A stretch of DNA of 64,000 nucleotides, taken from positions 20,671,839 to 20,735,838 of the forward strand of contig CM049316.1 of NCBI GenBank assembly GCA_026874595.1. The letters run 5' to 3'. The stretch is from Sipunculus nudus. Taxonomy: Eukaryota; Annelida; Sipuncula; Golfingiida; Sipunculidae. The notes beneath the pieces were generated by a model. It did no database searches. It saw nothing but the letters and a program-made list of their open reading frames with translations, and was not told the origin of the DNA. How positions within the stretch are numbered: position 1 is the stretch's first letter; every line of letters starts with the position of its first letter. Shown here piece after piece: positions 11,601-22,636 of this stretch. A program made the translations under genes and the position numbers.

Positions 11601-12978
11601 AAGTAAATGCCTTGGGAATCTACAGGTAAGGCGTCACACAAGGAACAATCCATCTATACGTGTAAAAAATGTATATGGATATCATTGACCCTATGAAAGG
11701 ATATGAAGAAACAAGAGTGGATGGAAGAGGAATTTAACAAGAGAAAACCCAACAAGAGGTAAGAGGAAGGAATGTCAAACAGGCAACATAACGTGAAGTC
11801 GGAGAACGATGTACGGTACGTCATATCACGATAACGCATCCTGATGAAAGCCCGTAACATATATGATATGTAGATATATATATATATTGTATCTATATGT
11901 ACAGTTATTTACACTTTTACACTTAACACACAATTATTTCCTATGTGTCGGGACAAGAAAATGGTCGTAATGGTTCAATTACGTAATTGCGGGATGGTTA
12001 CAAGACGGAGTTCCACTGTATATATGTATATATATATATATAAATGTGCATGTCTCTATGAACTGCTGGCATGTTCCATCGCACAAGGGAATGGACAGAG
12101 CTACAGGTAAGTATCGCAAGAGGTGTGACAGTAGATCAGCAGATATTTAAAACATTACTGAAAAATACTTAGATACCAGTTATCAGCAAAAAAAAAACAA
12201 GTTTTAGGATTATGACGAAATAAAACGGTAAGTATGAGAATATCACGACCATACATACAGGTCGCTTACAAGAAATAACATAGGATTACATGCCACGCTT
12301 TACATGATATGCCAATAAGGAACTCTCTGTACCAAAAACTGTAGTTCTACCATATAAATATCTGATTAACAGAAAGGGTGCATATACGGTAGTGTTTTAC
12401 TGAACACATTTGTGTTCCTTCATTAAATTAGAAATATTAACCTATATCACAAAACTAACATACTGATATCGATACTTTATCAATTTTTGTAAACAGGTAA
12501 TTCAACAAGGACAAGTATACACAGTCGACACAAAAATATGTTATAATACAGAAAGAATGTTATACTTCGAGCATTAAAGTATATACAAAAAAGTATATCC
12601 GCTATAATACAAACATATGGATATACAACAAGAGATCTGATATCGATCGCAATGATATAGCGGATGCGTGTGATATGGATACTTGCATATATATACATAT
12701 GTATATATATATATATTATATATCTATATATGTGTGTGAGAGTGTGTGTATGTATGGTGTGTTATGGATGAGTGTTTTATTTGAATACTGTCGTCATGCT
12801 AGAACAAATAACAAAAAATGCAGCGTATAGCTGTAGCACTATCACATTGCATACAGACACCAGGAGAGTCATAAATGGTTCTGCATTAGGATGAAGAAGT
12901 CTGTATCACATCTTTTGGCTGGAGATCACATCATCGAACGTCATCAAACCGTCAGCGAAGTGTCCTTAGGCCATCATG
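6357..12978. other. 6.6-kb A+T-rich region without a supportable gene
   Basis: Only short, low-complexity open frames occur here, many of them translations of (TA)n, (CA)n or oligo-A runs. Simple TA/CATA tracts lie near 6920-6990, 8640-8700, 9725-9785, 11460-11520, 11875-11900, 12020-12045 and 12690-12735. The frame 8866-9273 (plus, 135 residues) is the least repetitive but has no recognisable domain or promoter. A segment at about 11175-11275 with repeated ACTTGCC words looks like a fragment of an interspersed repeat. Base composition and gene density differ sharply from the right half of the window. Confidence 0.5.
7934..12234 (+). other. Cluster of splice-donor-like GGTAAG/GTAAGT motifs on one strand
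   Basis: GTAAG-type words occur at about 7935, 8116, 8245, 8297, 8535, 10791, 11052, 11217, 11599, 11626, 11759, 12106 and 12229, all on the plus strand. The reverse complement CTTACC is nearly absent. Two of them are immediately preceded by CTACAG or TCTACAG (11620-11630 and 12101-12111), the pattern of zero-length recursive splice sites. Either a long spliced non-coding transcript or a decayed repeat family could explain this. Confidence 0.3.
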
Positions 12979-13086
12979 TATCAGAGCGATGTGGTCATCA
13001 TGGCCGTGTCCGAGCGATATGGTTATCATGGCTGTGTCCGAGCGATGTGGTTATCATCACCGTGTCCGAGCGATGTGGTAGTCATG
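12979..13086 (+). repeat. Short tandem repeat, about 30-bp unit, 3-4 copies
   Basis: The words GAGCGATGTGGT and ATCATGGCCGTGTCC recur at a spacing of about 30 bp with a few substitutions. The local open frame is a by-product of the repeat and is not called a gene. Confidence 0.7.
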
Positions 13087-13758
13087 TAACAGATTCTTTA
13101 CGTGGCACATAACATCTGTTTTATGTAAAGATTTTCACCAAATGAATATCTTCTGGTTTGTTGTATAATTATGAACAGTCCGCTGAACAGTGGCATATTA
13201 CATATTCCATATAATTGTACCTGTCTGGTTCTACACTGTTTCACAACAAAACAGATATCTACCGGGTCTATTGTCAGTAAACAATCTTACAGGAAGGCGC
13301 CGTATATATGCAACAATTCCTGAAAGGGCAGTCTTTATAGTCTATTTCACATCTGGCACTCTACTGTTATCACAGAAACAGACACCGGTTAAATGTTCGT
13401 TGTATTATCAGATGATACCAGAATTCAAACAATAACGTCTCAAATCACAGTTTGCAGCACATTTAGATTCGACTGTTCAGTTAATGCGTTCAACTCACCA
13501 TACCATTTATGGCACAAGCTCTTAACTGAAAGTTCATCCAGCCAGCCAGTTCCAAAAGTGTACTGATATTTGACGACGTGTTGTCTGTACCAAATTCAAA
13601 TCGTAATGTGGAGAGCACACTCAGACAACTCGCATTTGTCAAATCTTGACGTGGCAGGAAACACACAGCTGCTTACATCAGACGACACATTTAATCTGAC
13701 CACGGGTGAAATGAGCAGTAACATTCATACTGATCATGTTGGGTTTTCATCAGGACGG

Positions 13759-14258
13759 GAGATCATTGGAGAGAAATATGTGAGCACATATTGGAGTCTG
13801 CAGATCAGTAGTTGTGTGATATAAATCTAAATAATGTTTACATACCACTCAAACGATATCACATTCGACTGAGGTTACGGCAATTGCACAAACCCACGTA
13901 TGTTTATAAGATAAAGACAGACACACTGTTTTGCACCATTGTTCCCCACCTTAAATAATGCACACGTCACCCAGTTCTGAACGCAGAGGGAAACGGGTCA
14001 TTAATCCGCAAGAAATATTTCACTGAGATAGCTGTTTTCTTCACGCAGGGAGATCATTGGAAAATAAATGAAAGCACGCCTATAGCTGTATACAGATGAA
14101 CTGTGGTATACCATAAACGAGGCATATTAGCAAACCATATCATATGATATCAGAAGTGACTGAGATCACACGAAATGCGCAAATACGCCTTGGTGTATGA
14201 GGCCAAGACGGATACATAGTTTTGCACAAAGACACCCCCCGTGAAATAATGCACACGA
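13759..14258 (+). repeat. Diverged direct duplication, about 290-bp period
   Basis: Sequence from 13759 (beginning GAGATCATTGGA) to about 13970 (ending AATAATGCACACG) is repeated at 14050-14258 with the same boundary words and scattered indels. Shared internal words include TTTTGCACA and CATATCAT-like tracts. No gene is supported inside. Confidence 0.6.
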
Positions 14259-15022
14259 AGTCTGCAGGAACTCCGGATGTGATCAGAGGAATACAGGGTT
14301 CGGGGATTGTTTTAAAATACGGTGGTCCAGATGACGCTGTGTTATAAACAACTAGGTGTCTTCGTGTATAAACCAGATTACCCCCTTAAATGTATCATTG
14401 GCCACGTTTATCAGTTTATAATACCTTTTCCATATACTGACAATATGATGAACACTGAAGATAGTTGTTTAATGATCACACATCACCTACATCATGAATG
14501 TGACGTGTTGTATCGAATCGGAAAATGCATGTACGATATCTGAACACACGATCTGACTTTATTGTGACTCGTGTCATGTGATGACTGTATGTTTTGGTAA
14601 GGGAATATCATGAAACAATGAATCGCGCAGCGTTTCCTAGATATGTTATACATCGCTGTCTGTGCAAACACGAGTACTGATTTAATGTATTTATTGTTGA
14701 TCATACACATATACTTACTGTTGCAAAAAGCTAAAACATTGCTATCAATAAAAATGTAACAGAAGTCATACATCACAGTCCATTTTGATTGCATTACTCG
14801 TCACAGATATTCGAACACCCCCCCCCCTCCCCATACGATTACTCAATGATAGAGCGTTCGAACTCTGCTGTGTGTTGTCCCCATCGAACCCACGCGTTCG
14901 GTACACAGATAGCATGGAAAACCACGTCCAACATACCTGTTCCAACGAGTGAAATAAACGGTATACTGATGGAATTACATGAGGATATTTTGTATAGTTT
15001 ATGAGGATATTCTTATGGGCAA
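14259..15022. other. Non-coding spacer
   Basis: No gene is supported. It contains a short C-run at 14818-14826. Only short frames are present on both strands. Confidence 0.35.
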
Positions 15023-15226
15023 ATGCCTCAACATAAATGTGTTTTTTCGAATATTTGCCCTGGCGGGTACAAGAAATATCAGCTATACTGTAAGCACGTG
15101 GTATGTTTGCACTGTGTAGTGACACATTTTCTCCCGTACGGACTGGAGGAAGCAAACAATCTGACCCGTCTGAAATATATATGCAGGTTGATCCGGTGCC
15201 CGAAATGTCGACGGAAGAAATTGTGA
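15023..15226 (+). CDS. Small RING-like zinc-finger fragment (67 aa)
   Basis: The product contains CKHVVCLHC, which is the C-x-H-x2-C-x2-C core of a RING finger. About 35 residues later comes CPKC, the final C-x2-C pair. The first metal pair is irregular (CVFSNIC instead of C-x2-C). The arrangement, with a long gap before the last pair, resembles the RING of the gene at 47859-49046. It may be one exon of a spliced gene or a decaying copy. The strand and the nearby death-signalling genes fit a ubiquitin-ligase origin. Confidence 0.4.
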   Translation: MPQHKCVFSNICPGGYKKYQLYCKHVVCLHCVVTHFLPYGLEEANNLTRLKYICRLIRCPKCRRKKL

Positions 15227-15970
15227 AATATAGGGTGAGTTAATCCTTTTCCTGTGTTACACATTTATTGCATAGACAGATTTATACGCACAGTTAACTC
15301 ATAATACAGGTATTCATTCTACACAGACATCGCTTTGCATTACAAAACTATGACATGAGAAACACACAAGGGCATACGTTTGATCTTTATTTTATTTGTG
15401 AAATATGATCCTTGCGAAGCGTTTGTTTTACTGATATATGTTACAAATATCATCGATGAATTCACACTGCGCGTACGAGCTTGTATGTATCATAATAACA
15501 GTGTATGTCTTGACATATTACAGCAATATGAACACCATATATTTAAATACGATTGGTTCGAGCGTCAATCCGTATCAACAAATCTCTGGTTACACACTTG
15601 AATTAGTGTGTTTATAAGTTTTTATATTATATTATGTTACTTTCCGTGTAATATTAAATTGATTCTGTAAATGCGCAATGTCTTGTTCTTCACCTGATCT
15701 TTGTATCGTCACTTCGCAGGTGTTTATCTAACGTCCTTCTGGTAACTCCAAAATGTTGTCATTACATGCAGACTGTGACAATGCCTCCGCCTTTAGGTCG
15801 GCCTGAAACACGTGCTTTCACCCAGTACATGACATGTGTACATTTTGTATCATAATTATGTAAAATATTGTGGTATGATGACAATGTAACACGTATCATC
15901 TAGCGTCCGTCTAATGACACAACTGGGTCATGTGATTTAATACAGGACGTCATACTGCTCGCTATTCTTT
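15227..15970. other. Non-coding A+T-rich spacer
   Basis: No gene is supported in either orientation. It separates the RING-like fragment from the 3' end of the minus-strand 205-residue gene. Confidence 0.4.
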
Positions 15971-16588
15971 CTACACCCGTTGTCGTTGCACGCAAACGTG
16001 ATTCATAACCTGTTTGTGGAATCTCAGCAGATGGTCCGGCCTGAACCGTAATATCTTTTCGGAATCCCAATAACATCCAAAGCACGTACAGTTCCCAATA
16101 AACATGAAATATTTGACGGGCTCAGCTGTTAATGACTCGCCGTTTGCTAAGAGGTTTCCCACAACATCCCCGGGATCGACATGCTCTGCTGGCCAATATT
16201 TCGATACCACGACAGTAGAATGTATGACAAAACCGATCATACCGGGCCACTCGAATAATATCTTCACGGCGCATGGTGTATGACCAGGTCCCTTATGGAG
16301 CGCTGCGTGCTCCATATATTTCGATGTGATGACACCACACAGTTTACAACGCAATATCGGGTCGCTGTCGTAGGAGTCGATCACACAGTGTTTAGAGGCG
16401 CAACAGCTGATTCGAGACGCCGTAAGCAGGGTTGTACACTGTTGACAATCGCCGTTGTTTTTATACATCTCGATCAAACGTTGGTACAGTTCAGTAGGTA
16501 GCAGCCAAAAGAATGTATGCGGTATATACCGCGACGTTAACCACCGCGTGCATATGTCGAACAAAGTACCTGGTTGTTTCCGTTCCAT
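15971..16588 (-). CDS. Unknown Cys/His-rich, probably zinc-binding protein (205 aa)
   Basis: Starts at ATG 16588. A TATAAAG box 66-72 bp upstream supports this start. The middle contains pairs CQQC, CKLC and CTCFGC with several His residues between them (for example EHAALHKGPGH). This suggests one or two zinc sites, but it matches no RING, BIR, B-box or TRAF pattern. No signal peptide or membrane span. It lies just downstream of, and on the same strand as, the inhibitor-of-apoptosis gene. A role in the same host pathway is possible but unproven. Confidence 0.6.
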   Translation of the reverse strand: MERKQPGTLFDICTRWLTSRYIPHTFFWLLPTELYQRLIEMYKNNGDCQQCTTLLTASRISCCASKHCVIDSYDSDPILRCKLCGVITSKYMEHAALHKGPGHTPCAVKILFEWPGMIGFVIHSTVVVSKYWPAEHVDPGDVVGNLLANGESLTAEPVKYFMFIGNCTCFGCYWDSEKILRFRPDHLLRFHKQVMNHVCVQRQRV

Positions 16589-16653
16589 GATATCACACCC
16601 CGATTCGGTCGTATACCAGACACGTACTACAGGATAGTGCTATGTGCACAGAC

Positions 16654-16660
16654 CTTTATA
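16654..16660 (-). promoter_or_regulatory. TATA box (TATAAAG) for the Cys/His-rich gene
   Basis: The minus-strand TATAAAGG word is well placed for transcription starting near 16630, about 40 bp before the ATG at 16588. Confidence 0.5.
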
Positions 16661-16908
16661 TGTTGCAGGCCAACATTAACTCGAACGAGTTATGGCTGGT
16701 ACAGCGGACTTGTATCAACATTTTTTCAGGCGCTTCGTCATTTAAATGTGTCATACTGTCCGCACTGTCGTATACTAAACCGAAACCATCCCATCATCGC
16801 ATACTCTTTGGTTATTAGTACCACGGACGCCTTCGGACAATAACGCGCTGACTATTCGCGAACAGATGTCTGGGAATTTCGATCATCTGCTTGTAAAAAA
16901 ACACACGT

Positions 16909-19484
16909 TCAGGATAAGAAAAATTTTATTGTGCCTCGGATAAGTTTCCGGCATATCGGGCAATTCCTAATGTCTGATGCACAACCCATACATGATACAA
17001 TATGTCCGCATGGCAAGAAAATGATTTGACGAATTTGGTCCAAACAGATTACACACATAGTCTTGTCTTGTAACAACTGCTTTTCTTGTATCAGGGCATC
17101 CACATCTGAAATTAACAACACACGAACTGATTGTCATGCAAAGCGATGTATACCTTAAATAACCGTTATGTAATCATAGAAATCAGCATACGACTGTAAT
17201 CTACAACGTTATATTACGGACACCGATCTATATTTGTTACATATACAATCTTCAGTAAATACAATGCTTTGTTCACTGTCATTCAAATGAGGACGTAATT
17301 GCCATTGTGTGTGTGTGTGTGTGTAATGAAATGACCGTATCGTTGAATTGACCAAATGATTACTTTGTTTGTTTGTAGGTCCAGCTGTTTGCGGACCGTT
17401 CCCGTCACCGTCACTCCCGTTTGACTGCTGCATTTCGCCAACGAGCGGTTTCTCTTCCGCTTCACGTGCGGCTGGAGTGCTGGCAGCGGATGTTTCATAT
17501 GAATCCATCACAGCAGCTAGTAAACATTCAGCGGATTCAAACGCCTGCCCTGTCGTACGTAGCTTGTTTTCTATGACGGACGCCACTCTGTCACGGGGAA
17601 TCCCCGTGTTGAGGACTAACTGGACTCTGTCCGTGCTCATTTGTGCCGCCAGGTGTCGGGGGTCGTACTCTGATGTCGGCCATTTGAAACAGCACACAAT
17701 ATATGATAATATATGTGAATGAGTCCGAACGACGTGTTGAATATCAATACGTTTCTGAGAATATTTATAATGTGGACAATGAAGCTACACCTCACAAATT
17801 ATTACCAGTATGAATATGCATGATATCAACACAGAATATCAATGGCTCCGATCTCACTTGCCAAACAACGTATCTCAACAGTATAACGGCTTGGGTATTA
17901 TGGCTCTGATCAGAAAGAGTCCTAAAATCTAGCCGAGACGTATTAATGACTATATGAAACATTTGATATGTATGTGAAAGTGAAACGGAAAATACGTTTT
18001 TCATCACATGACTGGACAGCTCTTGCATAAAAATATCAGTCATTGTGTGAATATACTGACATGACATAAGTCCTGAACAGAAATATAACGTAATGTTACA
18101 TATTTGGCATATATTATATATATGTTCTGACCTTAGAAACTCAAGTACAACATTAACAGCAAAACCACATACCTGATCGTTCGGGCGTTTCGCTCCTGCT
18201 TTCTAAGTAACGTTTGGTCCTAACTTTGGCGTTGGTACCCTGTAACAGATTCATAATATGTTTGTGTACACACGTCATCACGAATATTTCCTTATATAGT
18301 GATACAAAGTGGTTTCGTATGTTCATATCTTAAACAAAACGCATTACTGAATATATTGTATTGACTGTCGTTAAAGGATAATGCGTGTCTGATGCTTTTT
18401 CTGTGTGATCATGTAAAATGTGTCTGATAAGTAAAGAATAATCACCAATGTCTCGCTTTTAACCATAGTTGCATTTCTGTTTGCCTCGTGAATGAATTCA
18501 GGTCCTTTGGACTGCATAACAAAACCACATTTTGGGAACCAACGTGCATGCTCAGCCCATGGTTCATCTCCCGGTTCCCAGGCACGAAGCCCTCCATCAC
18601 AGTAAAAACACCGGCAACAATCATGTTCACCTGCAACACAAAATACGTATCATCTGTTATGAACATAAATGCGTATCACATTAATTAATACATACCACTG
18701 TAATCAGTGACCGAAGTATTATCTTCTGTTGCAAAAAAAAAGAATCAATATGCTTCTCATAATTATTCATCTGAAATTGTTTCTTGGTCATGTGCCAAAA
18801 CAATATACAGTTATCGTCTCACAGCCTACAAATGCAGGATAGAACCGTTTCCAATGACTGATGCGATATCTACAGACATACGATATGATATACTCCGTTG
18901 GTCGGACTTACAAGAACGAACTAAAACAATCAAACACGTTTATTTAGGTGAAAGAAATGGTGTCGTTTTTCTAACTACAAATGTAGCGAGCATGTATTAC
19001 CTGTGTAGTAAAACCCGGCTTCGGCCAGTGATTCGGGAGTCTGTTCTTTACCCACTGGCCATTCACGGAACGTCGCTAGTCTGTTTTGCTCTGTAGCCAG
19101 TCTTGGCCTTCGAGGTCTCTTTGTAATTATGCCCAACCGTTCCTTCAGGATATCCTTGTAGAAAGACGTTCCTCCAGTTTTGTTTGCAAGGATCGGGCTA
19201 TTGTCGTCAGGAAGTGGTACGTTATTCGTTGGTTCCCCGCGAACAAACGCACACCGGTCTCCGTAATACCGGAAATGTTCCTCGTCTGGATCATCCCCTG
19301 TCTCCCAACCCATCATAGCACCTTGACAGAAGGCACATTTTACTTTATCACGTGGTCCGACAAAGTATAAACCCGCCGCCGACATCAGCCTCGGCTCGAT
19401 CAAGTCCCTTTTCGGCCATTGACGGTAGCTATCCAGTCTGTTTTTTTCAATCCACATCGCCGAAGCCCCTAGCCGTTCGCCCAT
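16909..19484 (-). CDS. Spliced inhibitor-of-apoptosis protein, BIR-BIR-UBA-RING (5 exons, 412 aa)
   Basis: The model has exons 19484-19001, 18630-18446, 18239-18173, 17669-17364 and 17105-16909, all with GT..AG borders and matching phases. The total is 1239 nt, an exact multiple of three. Exon 1 encodes a complete BIR (CAFC, then H-x6-C in HFRYYGDRC) and the first half of a second BIR. Exon 2 supplies the rest ([22 protein letters not shown]). Exon 4 encodes a UBA-like domain (residues with NTGIPRDRV and [16 protein letters not shown]). Exon 5 encodes the C-terminal RING ([18 protein letters not shown]). This is the XIAP/cIAP-type layout without a CARD. Known proteins of this kind bind caspases or IAP antagonists through BIRs and ubiquitinate targets through the RING. 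Introns make it look like a cellular gene, or one captured with its introns. No break is visible. Confidence 0.8.
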
Positions 19485-19501
19485 TTTGTCTATGAGCGTT
19501 T

Positions 19502-19525
19502 TCAAATGACTTTCACTATATGCAT
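19502..19525 (-). promoter_or_regulatory. Short upstream ORF before the IAP start
   Basis: A seven-codon ATG-to-stop frame sits in the expected 5' leader, 17 bp before the start of the IAP coding region at 19484. It could lower translation of the IAP. Confidence 0.35.
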
Positions 19526-19554
19526 TTTGGCCATACGAAATAGCTCTTTCTGGG

Positions 19555-19562
19555 TTTTTATA
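19555..19562 (-). promoter_or_regulatory. TATA box (TATAAAAA) for the IAP gene
   Basis: Minus-strand TATAAAAA about 70 bp upstream of the IAP ATG. Transcription would start near 19530. Confidence 0.5.
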
Positions 19563-20072
19563 TTATGCAACGTCACTCTCGCAGTGCCCGCGTCCCTGCA
19601 CTATCTGTTTCAACCGATGCCGATGTGTATATAACTGTTTCTGAAGTGGAGTATTAGTTCGGTCACATGACTACGGGTACAACGTATTAACTCGGAGTAC
19701 CACGTAGTCGTATGTTTACAGCAGCTCTTTGCAGATCAAACAAAGCAGACAGTAATGCATGTCGGACTCTATATATATAGGCCGCGTGCTGTTCCGCATA
19801 GGATCCTATTACAAATACACTGTGAAACTGATACCACAATGTATTATCTTGGACGAAAGCTGACACACGTTATCTTGCGATACTACATCATATGCAAGAT
19901 TCCGATGTCCCAGCACCTGTACCGACCAATCAGCAGGCAGTGAGTCATACCTGTCCTATCACAATGTGTATATAATATTTGGCGTGTGCTTACCCTCATT
20001 CAGTCACAACCTCACTCCCACAACGTGGCACCTCACGACTGACTGGTGTCTACCGCTGATTGCGAGGACAGG
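19563..20072. promoter_or_regulatory. Divergent intergenic region between the IAP gene and a CARD gene
   Basis: This 510-bp region separates two head-to-head genes. On the plus side it has a CCAAT word at 19925-19929 and a TATATAAT box at 19969-19976. The CARD gene ATG follows about 100 bp later. No gene is supported within it. Confidence 0.5.
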
Positions 20073-20870
20073 ATGTCCGCGTCTTGGGCAGAAGTGTTCA
20101 GACGATGCCGCCCAGAGTTGTTGGCTAACCTGACGGTGGACGAGATGTTATGTGCTATCCTGAAGAGCAGAAACGTGTTGTCACAGTACCACGCTTACGC
20201 ACGTAACACCACCCCTTTTGCAAAAGCAACATCCTTGATCGACCATATATCAAAGAACGACAGTCATGTGAAACATTTCATCACTGCTCTTAAGGAAACA
20301 GGGCAGCCGCACGTGGCTCTCTTGTTGGAAAAGCAAAAGCGGAAATGCGAGGAAGAGGCGAAGCAGAGATGTAAAGAACAGACAAGACAGTGGTGGGAGG
20401 AACTGGTACCACCAAATGGCGCACAAGCCCACCGACAGGCCGACCCATGCGGTGGTCCCGATTGGACAGGCCTGTTTGCGTTCTTGTCTTGCTCAGATCA
20501 ACACGACAACGCTCCGTTCGATCAAAACAAAGACAGGAAGTTCAAAGAAAAGATTGTGCCGCTGTTTCGAATCTTGGCACAGATACTGAACTCAATGAAC
20601 GACAAGTTGCTCTTCATGATGACGTGTGTGTCAGCAAAAATCGTCAAGATGGCAGAATGGCACCAGATATGGGAGCAGACAGACAATGACACAGCCAACA
20701 GTTTGCTACAAGCTTTGGAGGGAGAAACATACGTGCAATGGAACTACTTCAGCCTGATATGCCGTACAGCAGACTTGAAGGCCGCCGCATACATCATCGA
20801 CGACGCCTTGACGACAGCTGGAGTTACATCGCTCTACTCCATCATGGTTTCGGGATCCCCGTGCGGGTAG
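20073..20870 (+). CDS. CARD-domain protein with helical C-terminal region (265 aa)
   Basis: The ATG at 20073 is the first in-frame ATG after the TATA box at 19969. Residues 1-95 match the CARD pattern: a six-helix segment with spaced hydrophobics (ELLANLTVDEMLCAIL, VLSQY, KATSLIDHI, FITALKETGQPHVALLLEKQ). A charged helix rich in Lys/Glu/Arg follows (about 95-120). The second, mostly helical domain (about 140-260) has no clear family. CARDs pair with CARDs of caspase adaptors, BCL10/CARMA-type proteins or nod-like receptors. A protein without a catalytic domain would be expected to act as a decoy or adaptor. Unspliced, unlike the neighbouring IAP gene. Confidence 0.75.
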   Translation: MSASWAEVFRRCRPELLANLTVDEMLCAILKSRNVLSQYHAYARNTTPFAKATSLIDHISKNDSHVKHFITALKETGQPHVALLLEKQKRKCEEEAKQRCKEQTRQWWEELVPPNGAQAHRQADPCGGPDWTGLFAFLSCSDQHDNAPFDQNKDRKFKEKIVPLFRILAQILNSMNDKLLFMMTCVSAKIVKMAEWHQIWEQTDNDTANSLLQALEGETYVQWNYFSLICRTADLKAAAYIIDDALTTAGVTSLYSIMVSGSPCG

Positions 20871-21385
20871 AAAAAACAAGGGAAGTCGCAAGGACCTTCA
20901 CTGTGTATATACCGTTTTGTAGCACTGTATCATTGAACTTATATCTGCTTTATCACTAGTATCCGACTCTAGTCAGACTAAAGGATTTCGTTTTTGGTAT
21001 ACTGTAATGACGCCGGATTCTGGTTTATATTTTTTCCAGTTATCGGTATGACGTATGTAGACGTCAAGTTTCGTGTGGTCACACATACGACGACCGTGTA
21101 CGGACTATCAAGATCTGCATGCGTATTTTTTTTCGATTTGGTTGTATTATGGATATGACTGGAATGTATAAATATCACATGTAACTCAAATGATCTGATT
21201 TCTTGTTTTGTTTTATCATACCAGACCTTCCATAAAAACACTCACACATTTAATACACAAAGATGCACAAGACGCAATACTCTCCTCAACGTAACATTTT
21301 AATACATCGGCCAATACAGTACATACGACATACGCTAGTTACAAACGGCAAACATACATTCTTCAAAAGAAAGGTATCTGATTAA
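20871..21385. other. Non-coding spacer between convergent genes
   Basis: No gene is supported. It separates the 3' ends of the CARD gene (plus) and the repeat-rich gene (minus) and would hold both 3' untranslated regions. Confidence 0.4.
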
Positions 21386-22636
21386 CTAATAAAAACGTAT
21401 GCAAAGGCTACCATCATCGCTGGATGAAGAAGACGATGTGCGTGTACCGCCGATGTCCAAAGAAGAGTCAGAAGACCTTCGATCCGTGTAATAAGTAGCA
21501 GGTGGGTCTCTCCTGAATACTTCATTGTCGTCAATGGAACTGGCCAGAGACGAATAAGGACACGATACGTCGTCATCCTCGCTGGTCAGAACAGAGTCTG
21601 GAGACCGTGGTTCAGTGTCAGGAGAGGCAGGGGGGTCTGTGTATCTGATTACTTCGCTAGTCAAAGCATCCATATCATTGGCGAAATCCTGACCGGTGTA
21701 AGGAGACCGTGGTTCCGGGTCAGGAGAGGCAGGGGGCTCTGTGTACCTGATAACTCCATCACTCATAGCATTCCTAACATTGGCGAAATCATGACCGGTG
21801 TCGTCATTATCGCTGGCCTGGGACATGTAACGAGACGATATGTTATCATCGTCGCTGGCCAGAAAGGAGTAAGGAGACCGCGGTTCCGCGTCTGGAGAGG
21901 CAGGGGGGTCTGTGTACCTGATAACTCCATCACTCATAGCATTCCTCACATTGGCGAAATCATAAACATCGCCGTCATCGCCACTGGCCATCTCAACACT
22001 ATCATTCTCATTGACGCCCATAGCACTCTGTGTGTCGCTGTCATATGCACCTTCACCATACATGACGAAATTGGTTCCCCTCATCATTCGCGCGCACTTA
22101 AGATTAAGTGCAACGTCGGGTATATATCGCACAAGCCTTTTCCATTCCGACTTGTTCAAAGTCACACATACTTTTTGAGTGACGACACCGTTTTCGGTGT
22201 CAACGTACTTGAATGTTACCTCGTAGTTATCAGAGCCATGTGGACATTGCTTGGCGTACATGGTCAACCGTTTTCCGCGATACTCTTCCAGGATCAGTTT
22301 CACCCGATTATGAACCGCTATTGCTCGTGTAAACTCGGCTGCGCGACCTGATAACTGCTTCCACGCGATATAACTGAAGTAGATCACACGGCGCTCAAAC
22401 ACAGGTGCAAGGCCTTTCACAAGGAAGATACCCTGCTGATCAATATACAACCCCGCACGGTCATCACACTCACGAACGCCTTCGTCCGAAATGGTTTGCC
22501 AGAGAGGTACCGTCCACATGTCATGGCCAGTAGAACCAGCTGTCAGGTTGATCGGTATCCGAACTGTATACACGTTCATATAGGTGTCACCTGAACCATC
22601 GGTGGTCCGTTCACTTTCACTGTCCCGGTCATCCAT
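21386..22636 (-). CDS. Unknown protein with C-terminal repeats carrying proline-directed sites (416 aa)
   Basis: Starts at ATG 22636. Residues 1-200 look globular (mixed strands and helices, no family recognised). From about residue 215 the protein is acidic and disordered. It contains three copies of a block of 35-60 residues with DFAN followed by VIRYT(D/E)PPASPD and EPRSP, then a degenerate fourth copy. Each block supplies Ser-Pro sites and a Tyr in an acidic or proline context, so phosphorylation-dependent binding to host factors is plausible. The end is a serine run. No membrane segment. The repeats are near-identical at DNA level, so the copy number probably varies between isolates. Confidence 0.65.
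   Translation of the reverse strand: MDDRDSESERTTDGSGDTYMNVYTVRIPINLTAGSTGHDMWTVPLWQTISDEGVRECDDRAGLYIDQQGIFLVKGLAPVFERRVIYFSYIAWKQLSGRAAEFTRAIAVHNRVKLILEEYRGKRLTMYAKQCPHGSDNYEVTFKYVDTENGVVTQKVCVTLNKSEWKRLVRYIPDVALNLKCARMMRGTNFVMYGEGAYDSDTQSAMGVNENDSVEMASGDDGDVYDFANVRNAMSDGVIRYTDPPASPDAEPRSPYSFLASDDDNISSRYMSQASDNDDTGHDFANVRNAMSDGVIRYTEPPASPDPEPRSPYTGQDFANDMDALTSEVIRYTDPPASPDTEPRSPDSVLTSEDDDVSCPYSSLASSIDDNEVFRRDPPATYYTDRRSSDSSLDIGGTRTSSSSSSDDGSLCIRFY
21600..21990 (-). repeat. Coding tandem repeats in the 416-residue gene
   Basis: Near-identical DNA words (for example those at 21919-21963 and 21746-21790, and a more diverged copy at 21649-21693) recur with variable spacing of about 97-173 bp. 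They encode the VIRYT(D/E)PPASPD blocks. Confidence 0.75.
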
